From Kushneria indalinina DSM 14324 (lineage in GTDB: Bacteria > Pseudomonadota > Gammaproteobacteria > Pseudomonadales > Halomonadaceae), in contig NZ_QRDJ01000008.1 in the NCBI RefSeq assembly GCF_003385845.1, forward strand, positions 248,001 through 312,000: 64,000 nucleotides of DNA, read 5' to 3'. Made by a program: the position numbers and the translations under genes. How positions within the stretch are numbered: position 1 is the stretch's first letter; each line of letters starts with the position of its first letter. This document shows positions 17,381 through 29,837 of the stretch, piece by piece. The notes beneath the pieces were generated by a model. That model did not search any database, had not been told where the DNA came from, and worked only from the letters and a program-made list of their open reading frames with translations.

Positions 17381-18745
17381 TCAGAGGATGTAGCGAGAGA
17401 GATCCTCATCGCGGGCCAGCTCGCCCAGACGCTCATCGACATAGGCGCCGTCGATCACCAGCGGGCCCTGCATGTCACTGCCGTCAAAGAGCGCTTCTTC
17501 CAGCAGGCGTTCCATGACCGTATGCAGACGCCGCGCGCCGATGTTTTCGGTGCCTTCGTTGACCTGCCAGGCCGTCTGCGCAATGCGCTCAATGCCGTCA
17601 TCGGTAAATTCGATGTCCAGCCCTTCGGTCTTCATCAGCGCTTCATACTGGCGTGTCAGCGACGCTGACGGCTCGGTCAGGATGCGCTTGAACTCGTTCG
17701 GTGACAGTGCCGAGAGCTCCACGCGGATCGGCAGGCGGCCCTGCAGCTCCGGAATCAGATCCGAGGGCTTGGAGAGGTGGAACGCACCCGAGGCGATAAA
17801 GAGGATGTGGTCGGTATGCACCATGCCGTGCTTGGTCGACACCGTTGACCCCTCGATCAGCGGCAGCAGGTCACGCTGCACGCCCTCGCGGGAGACATCG
17901 CCACCGCTGCCGGATTCGGCGCGCTTGGCCACCTTGTCGATCTCGTCCAGGAACACGATACCGTTTTGTTCCACGGCTTCGATGGCCCGGGCCTTGAGAT
18001 CGTCATCGTTGACCAGCCTGGAGGCTTCCTCATCGCGTACCAGCTTGTACGCTTCCTTCACGGTGAGGCGACGCGTCTCCTTGTTCTGCTTGCCCATGTT
18101 CGAAAACATGCTGGAGAGCTGGTTGGCCATGTCTTCCATGCCGGGAGGGGCCTGAAAGTCCATGCCCTGACCGGCCGGCGACAGCTCGATGTCGATCTCC
18201 TTGTCATCGAGCGTGCCTTCGCGCAGCTGCTTGCGAAAGGTCTGGCGCGTGGCGCTGTCACGGCTCTTGCCGCTGTCATATTCACTGCCGCGGGCGGGCG
18301 GCAGCAGAGCGTCAAGGATGCGCTCTTCGGCGGCATCATCGGCCTTGGTGCCCACCTGTGACTTGGCCTGTTCACGGACCAGCTTGATGGCAGCTTCCAC
18401 CAGATCACGAATGATCGATTCGACATCGCGACCGACATAGCCGACCTCGGTGAACTTGGTCGCCTCGATCTTGATAAACGGCGCGTTGGCAAGCTTGGCC
18501 AGGCGGCGGGCGATTTCGGTCTTGCCCACGCCGGTCGGGCCGATCATCAGGATGTTCTTGGGCGTGACCTCCGGGCGCAGCGCGTCATCAAGCTGCATGC
18601 GACGCCAGCGGTTGCGCAGGGCAATCGCCACGGCACGTTTGGCGTCAGCCTGGCCAATGATGTATTGATCCAGCGCGTGCACGATTTCGCGCGGGGTCAT
18701 GTGATTGCTGTTGGCGTTTTGAGGGGACATTGAAGTCTCGGTCAT
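17381..18745 (-). CDS. hslU: HslU, ATPase subunit of the HslVU protease
   Basis: A 454-residue AAA+ ATPase that unfolds substrates and feeds them to HslV. It has the [20 protein letters not shown] start, Walker [12 protein letters not shown], the GYVGRDVES pore loop, Walker [10 protein letters not shown], the inserted I-domain (about residues 115-245) and the conserved C terminus DEDLSRYIL that docks into HslV. The ATG at 18745 comes 2 nt after the hslV stop; another ATG 15 nt downstream (MSPQNAN) is possible. HslVU is typically heat-shock induced. Confidence 0.96.
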   Translation of the reverse strand: MTETSMSPQNANSNHMTPREIVHALDQYIIGQADAKRAVAIALRNRWRRMQLDDALRPEVTPKNILMIGPTGVGKTEIARRLAKLANAPFIKIEATKFTEVGYVGRDVESIIRDLVEAAIKLVREQAKSQVGTKADDAAEERILDALLPPARGSEYDSGKSRDSATRQTFRKQLREGTLDDKEIDIELSPAGQGMDFQAPPGMEDMANQLSSMFSNMGKQNKETRRLTVKEAYKLVRDEEASRLVNDDDLKARAIEAVEQNGIVFLDEIDKVAKRAESGSGGDVSREGVQRDLLPLIEGSTVSTKHGMVHTDHILFIASGAFHLSKPSDLIPELQGRLPIRVELSALSPNEFKRILTEPSASLTRQYEALMKTEGLDIEFTDDGIERIAQTAWQVNEGTENIGARRLHTVMERLLEEALFDGSDMQGPLVIDGAYVDERLGELARDEDLSRYIL

Positions 18746-18747
18746 GA

Positions 18748-19269
18748 TCAGTCCAGTGATTCGAGCGTCACGTTGTGGTTGGTGTACACACAGATATCTG
18801 CCGCAATCGCGAGGCTCTTTTCAGTGATTTCACGCGCTGACAGGTCGGTATTGTCCAGCAGGGCGCGTGCTGCGGCGTTGGCATACTGACCGCCCGAACC
18901 GATGGTGATGATGCCATGTTCGGGTTCCAGCACATCGCCGGTGCCGGTGATGATCAGGGAGGCGTTGCGATCGGCCACGGCCAGCATCGCTTCGAGCTTG
19001 CGCAGGGCGCGATCGGTGCGCCACTCCTTGGCAAGCTCCACGGCCGCCTTGGTCAGGTGGCCCTGATACTTCTCAAGCTGCGCCTCAAAGCGCTCAAACA
19101 GCGTAAAGGCATCTGCCGTACCCCCGGCAAAGCCGGCCAGCACCTGGCCGCGATGAAAACGGCGGACCTTGCTGGCGTTACCCTTCATGACCGTATCGCC
19201 CAGCGACACCTGTCCGTCGCCGGCCAGGGCGACCTGTTCGCCGCGGCGAACGGATACAATCGTGGTCAT
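18748..19269 (-). CDS. hslV: HslV, proteolytic subunit of the HslVU protease
   Basis: A 173-residue proteasome-like peptidase. After removal of Met the N-terminal Thr of MTTIVSVRR is the nucleophile. The family stretches [33 protein letters not shown] and IGSGGQYA are intact. It is the first gene of hslVU and is preceded by a candidate sigma-32 promoter. Confidence 0.97.
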   Translation of the reverse strand: MTTIVSVRRGEQVALAGDGQVSLGDTVMKGNASKVRRFHRGQVLAGFAGGTADAFTLFERFEAQLEKYQGHLTKAAVELAKEWRTDRALRKLEAMLAVADRNASLIITGTGDVLEPEHGIITIGSGGQYANAAARALLDNTDLSAREITEKSLAIAADICVYTNHNVTLESLD

Positions 19270-19370
19270 CGGCGCTACTCCAATGCGTTGGTGACATGCA
19301 CCTGGTGACTTGAACGCAGACAGCGCTCAGGGCGCGTAAGGTCGTCTGCGTTTTGGAAACTTTCCCTTGA

Positions 19371-19398
19371 AGTGCGGGCTCTCGCTGCTCAAATCAAG
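19371..19398 (-). promoter_or_regulatory. Candidate sigma-32 heat-shock promoter of hslVU
   Basis: On the minus strand CTTGAT (19398-19393), a 14-nt spacer and CCCGCACT (19378-19371) resemble the sigma-32 consensus CTTGAA / CCCCATNT at the right spacing. It would start transcription about 100 nt upstream of hslV. The -10 match is only partial. Confidence 0.4.
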
Positions 19399-19497
19399 CC
19401 GTGCTCCCCAGGGAAATTGGCTGAAGTGCGCAATTCAACCCCGGCATGGCCCGCCCTCAGCCCCTTTCAGCCATCAGAGAGTCGCTTTGGCACATGC

Positions 19498-19531
19498 AAA
19501 AAGGGCGCCCGTTGCCATGCAACGGGCGCCC
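19498..19531 (-). terminator. Rho-independent terminator after ftsN
   Basis: A perfect 13-bp stem (plus-strand 19503-19515 with 19519-19531) with a 3-nt loop is followed on the minus strand by TTTTT. It lies 23 nt after the ftsN stop. Confidence 0.85.
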
Positions 19532-19553
19532 CTTGCTAGACGCAGGCGATGTG

Positions 19554-20417
19554 TCAACGCTGCTGAATCTGCATTGGGTCGATGCCGCGGGTCTGCATCA
19601 GCCCTCTGGCGCGCGAAAGCTCACCCGAGTCCCGGTAGGGGCCGGCCTGGACGCGATGCCAGGTAGTACCGTCCGCCGTCTGGACCTGACTGACCTGCGT
19701 GACAAGCCCAAGGTCGCGCAGCTTGCCGGCCATGGCATTGGCATCGCTTTGCGACTTGAACGACGCCGCCTGCAGCATATAGCTGGGACCGTTGCCAGAG
19801 CTGTTGTTGCTGCTCGAGCTTTCCTGCCTGGCAGGGGCACTCTGGCGGGAGCTGGAAGCCTCATGGCGAGACGCCAGCTGCTGAATGGCATCATCATTGT
19901 CGGTATTGCCGCTGGGCGCAGGCTCGGGTTTGCGTGTCGGTGCACTCTGCTGTGACGACGAGGATGCATTGCCGCCGGGGTTGCTCACTGACGAGTCACC
20001 GGTACTGCCCGCGATGCGTCGGGCGTGCTGTTCGAGCACGGCGCCTTCGGTACCAGGGCGCGGGGGCGAGCTGTAGTCTTCCACGTTCGGGGCGATCACT
20101 TCCGATTCGGGCAGCAGGGTATAGAACTCGAAGGTCGGCATCTGACCCTCTTCACTGGTCTGCTGTGACGCCTCGCCGTCCTGCGGCTGCTCTGCGCCAT
20201 CGGCGCGCTTTTTGGTGACTACGGCGGCCACCTGATCGCGCTTGGGCGGCGCATCATTCTGGAAATACTGGGCGATGGCAAAGCCCGCGATGATGCCTAC
20301 CAGCGCCCACAGCCAGCCGGGAATATGGAAACCGTCACCACCGCCGCCGCGTTTGGTCTTGCTGCGTGATGTGGCGCCCTTGCCCGAGGGTGCCTTCTTG
20401 CTCTGGCGCTGTGCCAT
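19554..20417 (-). CDS. ftsN: FtsN-like cell division protein with SPOR domain
   Basis: A 287-residue protein: a basic Ser/Lys-rich cytoplasmic N terminus, one membrane helix (WLWALVGIIAGFAIAQYF, about residues 35-52), a long Ser/Ala/Gln-rich periplasmic linker, and a C-terminal SPOR domain (about 210-287) with YMLQAASFKSQSDANAMAG and WHRVQAGPYRDSGE. SPOR domains bind denuded septal peptidoglycan, and FtsN activates septal wall synthesis. The order argS-ftsN-hslV matches Pseudomonas, which supports FtsN over another SPOR protein. The start follows the argS stop directly. Confidence 0.85.
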   Translation of the reverse strand: MAQRQSKKAPSGKGATSRSKTKRGGGGDGFHIPGWLWALVGIIAGFAIAQYFQNDAPPKRDQVAAVVTKKRADGAEQPQDGEASQQTSEEGQMPTFEFYTLLPESEVIAPNVEDYSSPPRPGTEGAVLEQHARRIAGSTGDSSVSNPGGNASSSSQQSAPTRKPEPAPSGNTDNDDAIQQLASRHEASSSRQSAPARQESSSSNNSSGNGPSYMLQAASFKSQSDANAMAGKLRDLGLVTQVSQVQTADGTTWHRVQAGPYRDSGELSRARGLMQTRGIDPMQIQQR

Positions 20418-22103
20418 TTACATCTCCCTGGGGGCGGAAACGCCCAGCAGGTCAAGCCCGTTGCGCATGACCTGGCGGACGGCCAGACCGAGTGCCAGCC
20501 GCGCGTTGCGCAGATCGGCGTCCTCGACCATGACCTTGACGGCGTTGTAACAGGTATGGAATTCGCTGGCGAGCTCCTGCAGATACAGGGCGATCTGCTG
20601 GGGCTCACGCTGCTGCGCGGCGCGGCGCACGGTTTCGGGCCAGCTGCCCAGCCGATTGATGAGATTGCGCTCGCGTGCGTCCTCGAGCAGATGCAGCGAT
20701 GCCCGCGCCAGATCCGCGTCAAAGGCCCAGCCGTTATCAGCGGCCTTTTTCTCCACGCTGCATACGCGCGCGTGGGCGTACTGGGCGTAGTAGACCGGGT
20801 TGTCGCTGGACTGGGAGCGTGCCAGATCGATATCAAAGGTCATCTGCGAGGTGGCTGCGCGCGACACCAGGAAGTAGCGCGTGGCGTCACGGCCGACCTC
20901 ATCGATAAGATCGCGCAGGGTGACGTAGCTGCCGGCCCGCTTGGAGAGCTTGACCTCCTGACCCGAGCGGGTGACCAGCACCATCTGGTGCAGGACGTAG
21001 TCCGGCCAGTTCTTCGGGATGCCGGTATCCAGCGCCTGAAGACCGGCGCGAACGCGGGTCACCGTGGAGTGGTGGTCGGCGCCCTGTTCGTTGATGACGG
21101 TGGTAAAGCCGCGCTCCCACTTGTCGAGATGATAGGCGACGTCGGGCAGGAAGTAGGTGTAGCCGCCCTCGCGCTTTCGCATCACGCGATCCTTGTCATC
21201 GCCGAAGTCGGTGGTCTTGAGCCACAGGGCGCCGTCGGACTCGTAGGTATGACCGCCCTCGATCAGACGCTTGACCGTGGCCTCCACCTTGCCGCTTTCA
21301 TAAAGGTCGGACTCAAGGAAAAAGACGTCAAAGCCGACACCGAAGGCCTTTAAATCAAGATCCTGTTCGTGGCGCAGCCAGGCGACCGCAAAGGCGCGAA
21401 TGGCGTCCATGTCGTCGGAATCGGCCGCGGCCGTGACCTGACGGTCGTCGGCGGTGACGGTGTCGCCCTGCATATAGGCGCGCGCCACGTCCTGAATGTA
21501 CTCGCCGCGATAGCCGTCGGCCGGCCAGGCCGGGTCGTTGGGCTCGATGCCCTTGATGCGCGCCGCCACCGACAGGGCCAGATTGTCGATCTGAGCGCCG
21601 GCATCGTTGTAGTAGAACTCGCGGGTAACGCTGTAGCCGTTGGCCTCGAGCAGGCGACACAGGCTGTCGCCTACCGCCGCACCACGACCGTGGCCCACGT
21701 GCAGCGGGCCGGTCGGGTTGGCCGAGACAAACTCGACCTGCACTTTCTGACCCTGACCGTCGCTGTTGCGACCAAACGCGTCACCGGCGTCAAGGATATC
21801 GAAAAGCACTTCGCCGGCGGCGCTGGTGTTGACGAAGAAGTTGATAAAGCCGGGGCCGGCAATCTCGACGCTTGAGATGGCGCTGGAGGCAGGCATGGCG
21901 GCAATCAGGCGCTCGGCCAGCTCGCGCGGCTTCATGTCGGCGGGCTTGGCCAGCATCATGGCCAGATTGCTGGCGTAGTCGCCGTGGGCCCGGTCGCGCG
22001 CCACATCGACACGAATGTCGGGCTGGATGCCAACGGGCAGGGCGCCTTCGGCCCTGAGCACATCAAGCGCCGTGTTAAGCAGTAGGGTGATCGTCTCTTT
22101 CAT
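20418..22103 (-). CDS. argS: Arginyl-tRNA synthetase
   Basis: A 561-residue class I synthetase. The HIGH-type motif is HVGH within [13 protein letters not shown]; the KMSKS position is LSKRAGS, as is common in ArgRS. The N-terminal tRNA-contact domain (about 1-110) and the C-terminal helical DALR domain (after about residue 440) are present. Length is normal. The stop lies directly against the ftsN start, with GGGAGATG inside the argS end acting as the ftsN ribosome binding site. Confidence 0.97.
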   Translation of the reverse strand: MKETITLLLNTALDVLRAEGALPVGIQPDIRVDVARDRAHGDYASNLAMMLAKPADMKPRELAERLIAAMPASSAISSVEIAGPGFINFFVNTSAAGEVLFDILDAGDAFGRNSDGQGQKVQVEFVSANPTGPLHVGHGRGAAVGDSLCRLLEANGYSVTREFYYNDAGAQIDNLALSVAARIKGIEPNDPAWPADGYRGEYIQDVARAYMQGDTVTADDRQVTAAADSDDMDAIRAFAVAWLRHEQDLDLKAFGVGFDVFFLESDLYESGKVEATVKRLIEGGHTYESDGALWLKTTDFGDDKDRVMRKREGGYTYFLPDVAYHLDKWERGFTTVINEQGADHHSTVTRVRAGLQALDTGIPKNWPDYVLHQMVLVTRSGQEVKLSKRAGSYVTLRDLIDEVGRDATRYFLVSRAATSQMTFDIDLARSQSSDNPVYYAQYAHARVCSVEKKAADNGWAFDADLARASLHLLEDARERNLINRLGSWPETVRRAAQQREPQQIALYLQELASEFHTCYNAVKVMVEDADLRNARLALGLAVRQVMRNGLDLLGVSAPREM

Positions 22104-22312
22104 GCTGGCATCTATGGTCGTGGATGGCTGGCCCGACGCATTCGGCCAGGTCTGAAACTGCGCGCCCCGTGACCAGGCGTCCGAATTGACACGGTCGATG
22201 GGTCAGCGGGGGCAGTCGCTTTGGGCCCGCCATTATCGTTCAACCGTGGACAGTGTCAAAACCGGTATTGTGTCCGATGTGTATCGAGCGCGTGTGCCGA
22301 CCACCCGATGGC

Positions 22313-24547
<2,235 letters not shown>

Positions 24548-24710
24548 GGTCGGCTTGCTCCAGAGATGAAAGGGGTGAATCCGGCCCGTTTTGAGGGGGT
24601 ACCCTCCGGGCCGCGGCAGGGTAGCACGTTCCCTGCATCGGTCGTGATGGCGATCCTGTGACACCTTTTTGTAGTGTCCGTGTACCCACGCGTGTGGCGG
24701 GGTTGTCAAC

Positions 24711-24739
24711 TTGTGAGCATGAGGCTTTTTCGTTACGCT
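24711..24739 (+). promoter_or_regulatory. Candidate sigma-70 promoter of maeB
   Basis: TTGTGA (24711-24716), a 17-nt spacer and TACGCT (24734-24739) precede the maeB ATG by 39 nt. Spacing is ideal, the hexamers are moderate. Confidence 0.35.
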
Positions 24740-24778
24740 GCGCCGGATTGATCGTTGATTTTCAATCGGATAAAAAAC

Positions 24779-26050
24779 ATGTCACAGGATAAAAGACAGG
24801 CAGCACTGGATTATCACGCCGACCCCATTCCGGGAAAGCTGAGCATCGAAGTCACCAAACCCACCAGCTCCTCAAAACATCTCGCCATGGCCTACAGCCC
24901 GGGCGTGGCCGAGCCGGTACGTGAAATCGCCCGCGACCCCGAAAACGCCTATCGCTATACCGGCAAGGGCAACCTGGTCGCCGTGATCTCCAATGGTAGC
25001 GCTATCCTCGGGCTGGGTAATCTGGGGGCGCTGGCCAGCAAGCCGGTCATGGAGGGCAAGGGCGTCTTGTTCAAGCGCTTTGCCGGCATTAATGCCATCG
25101 ACATCGAAGTCGATACGGCAGATCCCGCCGTCTTTATCGAGACCGTGGCCCACATTGCCCTGACCTGGGGCGGCATCAATCTGGAAGACATCAAGGCGCC
25201 CGAGTGTTTCCGGATCGAGCGCGAGCTCAAGGCGCGCTGCGATATTCCGGTCTTTCATGATGACCAGCATGGCACGGCGATCGTGACCGCTGCGGGGCTG
25301 CTCAACGCCCTGGATATTGCCGGCAAGACGCTGAAAGATGCCCGCATCGTCTGTCTGGGCGCCGGCTCTGCCGCCATTGCCTGCATGGATCTGCTGATCG
25401 CCTGCGGCGCGGCGCGTGACAACATCCGCATGCTCGACAGCAAGGGCGTCATCCACGACGGTCGTAATGATCTCAACGAGTTCAAGGCGCGCTACGCGGC
25501 CACTACCTCCGAGCGCAGTCTGGATGATGCCATTGACGGTGCCGATGTCTTTATCGGCCTGTCCGGCCCCGATCTGTTTGCGCCCGAGCAGCTTGAGAAA
25601 ATGGCGGCCAATCCCGTGGTGTTTGCCTGCTCCAATCCCGATCCTGAAATTCACCCTGATACGGCGCACGCCACTCGGGATGATGTGATCATGGCCACCG
25701 GGCGTTCGGACTACCCCAACCAGGTCAACAACGTGTTGGGCTTTCCCTTCATCTTCCGCGGGGCGCTGGATGTGCGCGCACGCGAAATCAATGAAGAGAT
25801 GAAGGTCGCGGCCGTGCACGCCCTCAAGGACCTTGCCCGCGAGCCGGTCACGCCGGAAGTGCTGACGGCCTACGAGCTTGAGTCGCTCGAGTTCGGTCGC
25901 GGCTACATCATTCCCACGCCGATGGACTCGCGCCTGCTGGACCGGGTCTCCTCGGCCGTGGCCCGCGCTGCGGTGGATTCAGGCGTGGCGACGAAGGCGT
26001 ATCCGTCCCACTATCCGCTGACCAGCGTCGAGGATGTCTACGGCGGCTGA
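24779..26050 (+). CDS. maeB: Malic enzyme (short, single-domain form)
   Basis: A 423-residue enzyme that decarboxylates malate to pyruvate with reduction of NAD(P). Landmarks: YSPGVAEPVREIA, GNGSAILGLGNLGALASKPV-type segment (here SNGSAILGLGNLGA), FHDDQHGTAIV, the dinucleotide-binding VCLGAGSAAIACMDLL and VFACSNPDPE. It lacks the C-terminal phosphotransacetylase-like domain of E. coli MaeB, matching the Pseudomonas-type enzyme at this locus. The start at 24779 gives MSQDKRQAALDYH. A strong terminator follows. Confidence 0.9.
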   Translation: MSQDKRQAALDYHADPIPGKLSIEVTKPTSSSKHLAMAYSPGVAEPVREIARDPENAYRYTGKGNLVAVISNGSAILGLGNLGALASKPVMEGKGVLFKRFAGINAIDIEVDTADPAVFIETVAHIALTWGGINLEDIKAPECFRIERELKARCDIPVFHDDQHGTAIVTAAGLLNALDIAGKTLKDARIVCLGAGSAAIACMDLLIACGAARDNIRMLDSKGVIHDGRNDLNEFKARYAATTSERSLDDAIDGADVFIGLSGPDLFAPEQLEKMAANPVVFACSNPDPEIHPDTAHATRDDVIMATGRSDYPNQVNNVLGFPFIFRGALDVRAREINEEMKVAAVHALKDLAREPVTPEVLTAYELESLEFGRGYIIPTPMDSRLLDRVSSAVARAAVDSGVATKAYPSHYPLTSVEDVYGG

Positions 26051-26073
26051 TGGATTGCCCCGGGCAACACCAG

Positions 26074-26104
26074 AAACCCCGCACCACTGGTGCGGGGTTT
26101 TTTC
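26074..26104 (+). terminator. Rho-independent terminator after maeB
   Basis: AAACCCCGCACC (26074-26085) pairs with GGTGCGGGGTTT (26089-26100), followed by a run of six T ending at 26103. It lies between convergent maeB and the DUF481 gene. Confidence 0.88.
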
Positions 26105-26121
26105 ATGTCGGACAGAAAACG

Positions 26122-26961
26122 CTAGAAGTTGTAGACCACCGAGGCCGCCGTGGTGCGATCGGTATGGGCATCCGCCTCGCGCGGCGGACTGGAGTTGCTT
26201 TTGATGTCGTGGGACACCCGCAGCGACAGGCTTGAATTGATGGCTACCGAAATGGCCGAGTAGGAGCGAATCGTCACGTTGTCCTCGGCGCCTTCGACCG
26301 AAAACTGCTGAATGAAACTGGCCGTATCCGATAGCGTCAGCGCATAGTCCGCGGCCAGATAGCCCAGCATCATGTGGCGGCTGCCGCCGTTTTCGTAGTC
26401 ATCAAAGCGATAGCCGGGGCCTGCCTCCAGCGACAGGGCCTGAAGATCGGTATCAAAGAGCTGGCGGCCGTAGCCGACAATGGTCGTGAACTGATTGTCA
26501 TAACCCGAGAAGCGCTCCTTTTCATAGCGTGCCAGACCGAAGAGATAGTTGAGCGAATCCTCCAGCGAGTAGCGTTCGCGCTGGCTGAACAGGTACTGCT
26601 CGGCGGTGGTGTTTTCGCTGTCGCTGACGCTTTTGACCTCGGCCCGGGTGGTGTGTGTCCAGGCCTGGTCGTACCAGGTAATACGGCCCTTGCCCAGCAG
26701 CGTCTCGGTATTGGTATTGCCGGACAGCGCCGTATAGCCAAGCTCGATGGCGCCCGAAAAGGGCACGGCGTCATCGCTGGGTGGTGGCGGGGCATAAAAC
26801 AGCGAATCGGCTGCCTGGGCACTGTTTTGCCAGCAGGCCAGTACGGTCAGCACGAAAAGCCCGAGACACCGGCGCAGGGCCGGGGGCGGGCAGGACAGGG
26901 CAACCGGCGCAGCCGGCGTCGTGACACTGTTGTTGGCGTGAACGGGTGAACGCATGGTCAT
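26122..26961 (-). CDS. DUF481 (YdiY-like) outer membrane protein
   Basis: A 279-residue protein with a signal-peptide-like N terminus (LFVLTVLACWQNSAQAAD, cleavage after AQA, about residue 50). The rest is beta-rich with alternating hydrophobic residues and ends in VVYNF, a terminal aromatic typical of outer membrane barrels. GAIELGYTALSGNTNTETL is the usual DUF481 opening. YdiY of E. coli is an uncharacterised acid-inducible family member. The N-terminal region before the signal is long (about 30 residues), so translation may start later, but the only other ATG is two codons in. Confidence 0.8.
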   Translation of the reverse strand: MTMRSPVHANNSVTTPAAPVALSCPPPALRRCLGLFVLTVLACWQNSAQAADSLFYAPPPPSDDAVPFSGAIELGYTALSGNTNTETLLGKGRITWYDQAWTHTTRAEVKSVSDSENTTAEQYLFSQRERYSLEDSLNYLFGLARYEKERFSGYDNQFTTIVGYGRQLFDTDLQALSLEAGPGYRFDDYENGGSRHMMLGYLAADYALTLSDTASFIQQFSVEGAEDNVTIRSYSAISVAINSSLSLRVSHDIKSNSSPPREADAHTDRTTAASVVYNF

Positions 26962-27024
26962 GAAGTTTCACTGCGGTGTGGATACCTGTCCGGGCGGGGC
27001 GCCCGGACAGGCAGGTAGGCGCGA

Positions 27025-29556
27025 TCAGAAAATGGCGTCGTAGCTGCCGGTGCCCTGAGAGCCGCTTTCCGATTCAAGTTCAGGACGAATCGAGCGCTGC
27101 TGATAGGGCGGCAGGTTGTCCTTTCTGAAGATTTCGGTAATGCCGCCACCGTCTTCATCGTGCAGCCGCTTGCCGGTGTCGGGGTCGATACGCACCGTCA
27201 CGATATCATCGGGCGGGGTCGGCGCCGCTTCCGGCGTCCCCTGAAGTACCGTCCCCATGTAGTCCTTCCAGATGGGCAGCGCCGCCTGCGCGCCGTATTC
27301 GGCAATGGTCTCGTTGGTATCCTTGCCGACCCAGACGCTGGTGGCCACGTTGCTGTTGAAGCCGGAGAACCAGGCATCACGCTGATCGTTGGTGGTACCG
27401 GTCTTGCCGGCGATATCACCGCGGTTGAGCGACAGTGCACCGCGACCGGTGCCGCGCTCAATCACGTCACGCATCATGGTGCGCAGCATATAGACCGACT
27501 CGGGCGAGGCCACGCGCTCGGCGATCGGATAGGTGCGATCACCGATGGTGACGGTGGCATCCATCGGGTCGCACTCGCGACACGCTGCCGGCGGATTGGT
27601 CTCTTCCAGCAGGTTGGGACCATCCTCGCCTTTGGTGACACTCTCGATGAACCACGGCTTGATGCGGAAACCGCCGTTGGCGATTTCGGCGTAGCCACGG
27701 GCAATCTCCAGCGGCGTCAGCTCGGCCGTGCCCAGCGCCAGCGACAGGCCATGCGGCAGACGGTTGCGCTCAAAGCCCATGTTGACCAGAAAGTCGATGG
27801 TGTTGTCCAGGCCTACCGACTGCAGGGTACGGATGGTCACCAGGTTGAGCGAGCGATACAGACCCACTCGCAGGCGGGTCGGACCGCCAAAGCTGCGCTC
27901 GGAGTTCTCCGGGCGCCAGGTGTCCTGATTACCGATGCCGGCCTGCACGATCGGCGCATCGTTGACGATGGTGGCCGGCGTCATGCCGTTTTCAAGCGCT
28001 GCCAGATAGATAAAAGGCTTGAAGTTGGAGCCGGGCTGGCGGCGCGCCTGGGTAACGCGATTGAACTTGCTGTTGGCAAAGCTGAAGCCGCCCTGCAGTG
28101 CCCTCAGGGCACCGGTCTGCGGGTCCAGAGAAACCAGCGCACCTTCGGCCTGCGGCATCTGTGCCAGACGCCAGCCCTCCCCGCGGGTGCGCTCCATGAT
28201 GCGCACCAGATCGCCGCGACCGGCGATCTGACCGGCACTGCCTGGTGCCGCTGCCCGGCCGCGCGGGCTCAGATAGCGTGCCGCCCATTCAAGGCCCGGC
28301 CACTCGATGGTGATGACCTCATCGTTGTCATCAAGCACACGCATGGTACGGCCATCGGTGTCGATCACGATGGCCGGCTGCAGCGGCCCCAGACGCGGCG
28401 TGGCGTCCAGCACGCGCTGCCAGTTGCTGACATCGCCGTCGATGCCGGCCACGGTGGTCTTGCTGCGTGCCGCGGCCTCGCGGGCGGTACTTTCGACTTC
28501 CGGCGACTCGGAGAGCTCCTCTTCAAGCCCTGCGCGGTCGGTACGGTCCTGGGCCTCCGACAGACTGGCCGGGATATCGCTCTCTTCGGCACCGCGCCAG
28601 CCGTGGCGGGTGTCGTAGTCCACCAGACCATTGATCAGGGCGTTGCGGGCCGCCTCCTGCATCTCGCTGTCCAGCGTCGTGACGATGCGGTAGTTGCCGG
28701 TATAGGCCTCTTCGCCAAAGCGCTCCAGCGCGTACTGGCGGGCCATCTCGGCCACCCAGGGCGCCTGGACATCGGGCTGGGTGTGATGACGTCGGGTTTC
28801 GATCGGCGCCTGAACGGCGTCCTGATAGGCGCTCTGGTCGATCAGGCCCAGCTGCTGCATGCGCAGCAGTACCCAGTTGCGGCGAATCAGCGAGCGCTGG
28901 GGGCTGCTGATCGGGTTCAGGCTGGAGGGCGCCTTGGGCAGGCCGGCGATGGTCGCCAGTTCCGGCAGGCTCAGTTCATCGAGCGGCTTGTCGAAATAGG
29001 CCTCGGCTGCCGCGCCCACGCCGTAGGCGCCCTGGCCCAGGTAGATCTTGTTGACGTAGAGCTCGAGGATCTGCTGCTTGGACAAAATCTGTTCCATCTG
29101 CAGCGACAGCAGGATTTCACGGATCTTGCGGGTAAAGGTCTGATCCAGGGTGAGCAGATAGTTACGGGCCACCTGCATGGTGATGGTGCTGCCGCCGGAG
29201 CGGATACGCCCGCTGGTACCCAGCTCGAGGGCGGCGCGCACCAGACCGCGCGGGTCAACGCCCGGGTGCTGATAGAAACCGGCATCTTCTGCCGCCAGCA
29301 GGGCATTGATGAAGTCCTGCGGGATCTCGTCACCCTTGACCATCTGGCGACGCTGGGCACCGAACTCGCCGATGAGCTTGTCATCGGTGGTATAGACCCG
29401 CAGCGGCATCTCGAGCTGATAGTCCTGCAGCTGGTGAACGTCAGGCAGGCTGGGAGCAAAGTAGAGCGCAGCGCCAGCTACAGAAAGCGCAATGCCTGCC
29501 GTTATGGCAAGCAGCAGGAAGAAGAGGTGGAAAACCAGGCGCTTGATGAACGTCAT
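27025..29556 (-). CDS. mrcA: Penicillin-binding protein 1A
   Basis: An 843-residue bifunctional class A PBP. An N-terminal membrane anchor (LVFHLFFLLLAITAGIALSV) is followed by the glycosyltransferase domain (LLAAEDAGFYQHPGVDPRG, GGSTITMQVARN, KQQILELYVNKIYLG), an inserted OB-like domain and the transpeptidase domain, with SNFKPF (SxxK nucleophile), a serine-containing second motif and KTGTTND. It builds and cross-links peptidoglycan. It is divergent from pilM, as ponA is in Pseudomonas; the shared 281-nt region would hold both promoters. Confidence 0.95.
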   Translation of the reverse strand: MTFIKRLVFHLFFLLLAITAGIALSVAGAALYFAPSLPDVHQLQDYQLEMPLRVYTTDDKLIGEFGAQRRQMVKGDEIPQDFINALLAAEDAGFYQHPGVDPRGLVRAALELGTSGRIRSGGSTITMQVARNYLLTLDQTFTRKIREILLSLQMEQILSKQQILELYVNKIYLGQGAYGVGAAAEAYFDKPLDELSLPELATIAGLPKAPSSLNPISSPQRSLIRRNWVLLRMQQLGLIDQSAYQDAVQAPIETRRHHTQPDVQAPWVAEMARQYALERFGEEAYTGNYRIVTTLDSEMQEAARNALINGLVDYDTRHGWRGAEESDIPASLSEAQDRTDRAGLEEELSESPEVESTAREAAARSKTTVAGIDGDVSNWQRVLDATPRLGPLQPAIVIDTDGRTMRVLDDNDEVITIEWPGLEWAARYLSPRGRAAAPGSAGQIAGRGDLVRIMERTRGEGWRLAQMPQAEGALVSLDPQTGALRALQGGFSFANSKFNRVTQARRQPGSNFKPFIYLAALENGMTPATIVNDAPIVQAGIGNQDTWRPENSERSFGGPTRLRVGLYRSLNLVTIRTLQSVGLDNTIDFLVNMGFERNRLPHGLSLALGTAELTPLEIARGYAEIANGGFRIKPWFIESVTKGEDGPNLLEETNPPAACRECDPMDATVTIGDRTYPIAERVASPESVYMLRTMMRDVIERGTGRGALSLNRGDIAGKTGTTNDQRDAWFSGFNSNVATSVWVGKDTNETIAEYGAQAALPIWKDYMGTVLQGTPEAAPTPPDDIVTVRIDPDTGKRLHDEDGGGITEIFRKDNLPPYQQRSIRPELESESGSQGTGSYDAIF

Positions 29557-29837
29557 GTAACACGTGTTCCGTCAATGAGGCGGGCTTGGGTCCGCAGGAC
29601 ATCGGTGACCGTCTGGCGTCGTCGTCGAAGACCGCGCGGGAATATGGAACCAGCAAGCCGGGCATTATAAGTAGCCGGTGCCAGGGCGACCAGCGTTAAT
29701 GGGTAGTCGAGCACAGAGTGATCGCTTTTAAAACCGTTTAAAGCGTGCGTAAACCCCGTTATTTGCGACTTCATGGTGGTCTTCAAAACGTTATAAACAA
29801 CGTCCGCATGAAGCGGGTCATTGGCCGGAGAACTTGA

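Noticed and set aside
24548-24709. 54-residue upstream extension of PriA
   Set aside because: No similarity to PriA in this part, and the GTG at 24547 has GGAG upstream and aligns with E. coli PriA.
27160-29670. An 836-codon open frame antisense to mrcA
   Set aside because: It mirrors a well-supported PBP1A gene codon for codon, has no recognisable domain, and such antisense frames are common in GC-rich genes with strong third-position bias. The same applies to long antisense frames over gltB, priA, argS and zwf.
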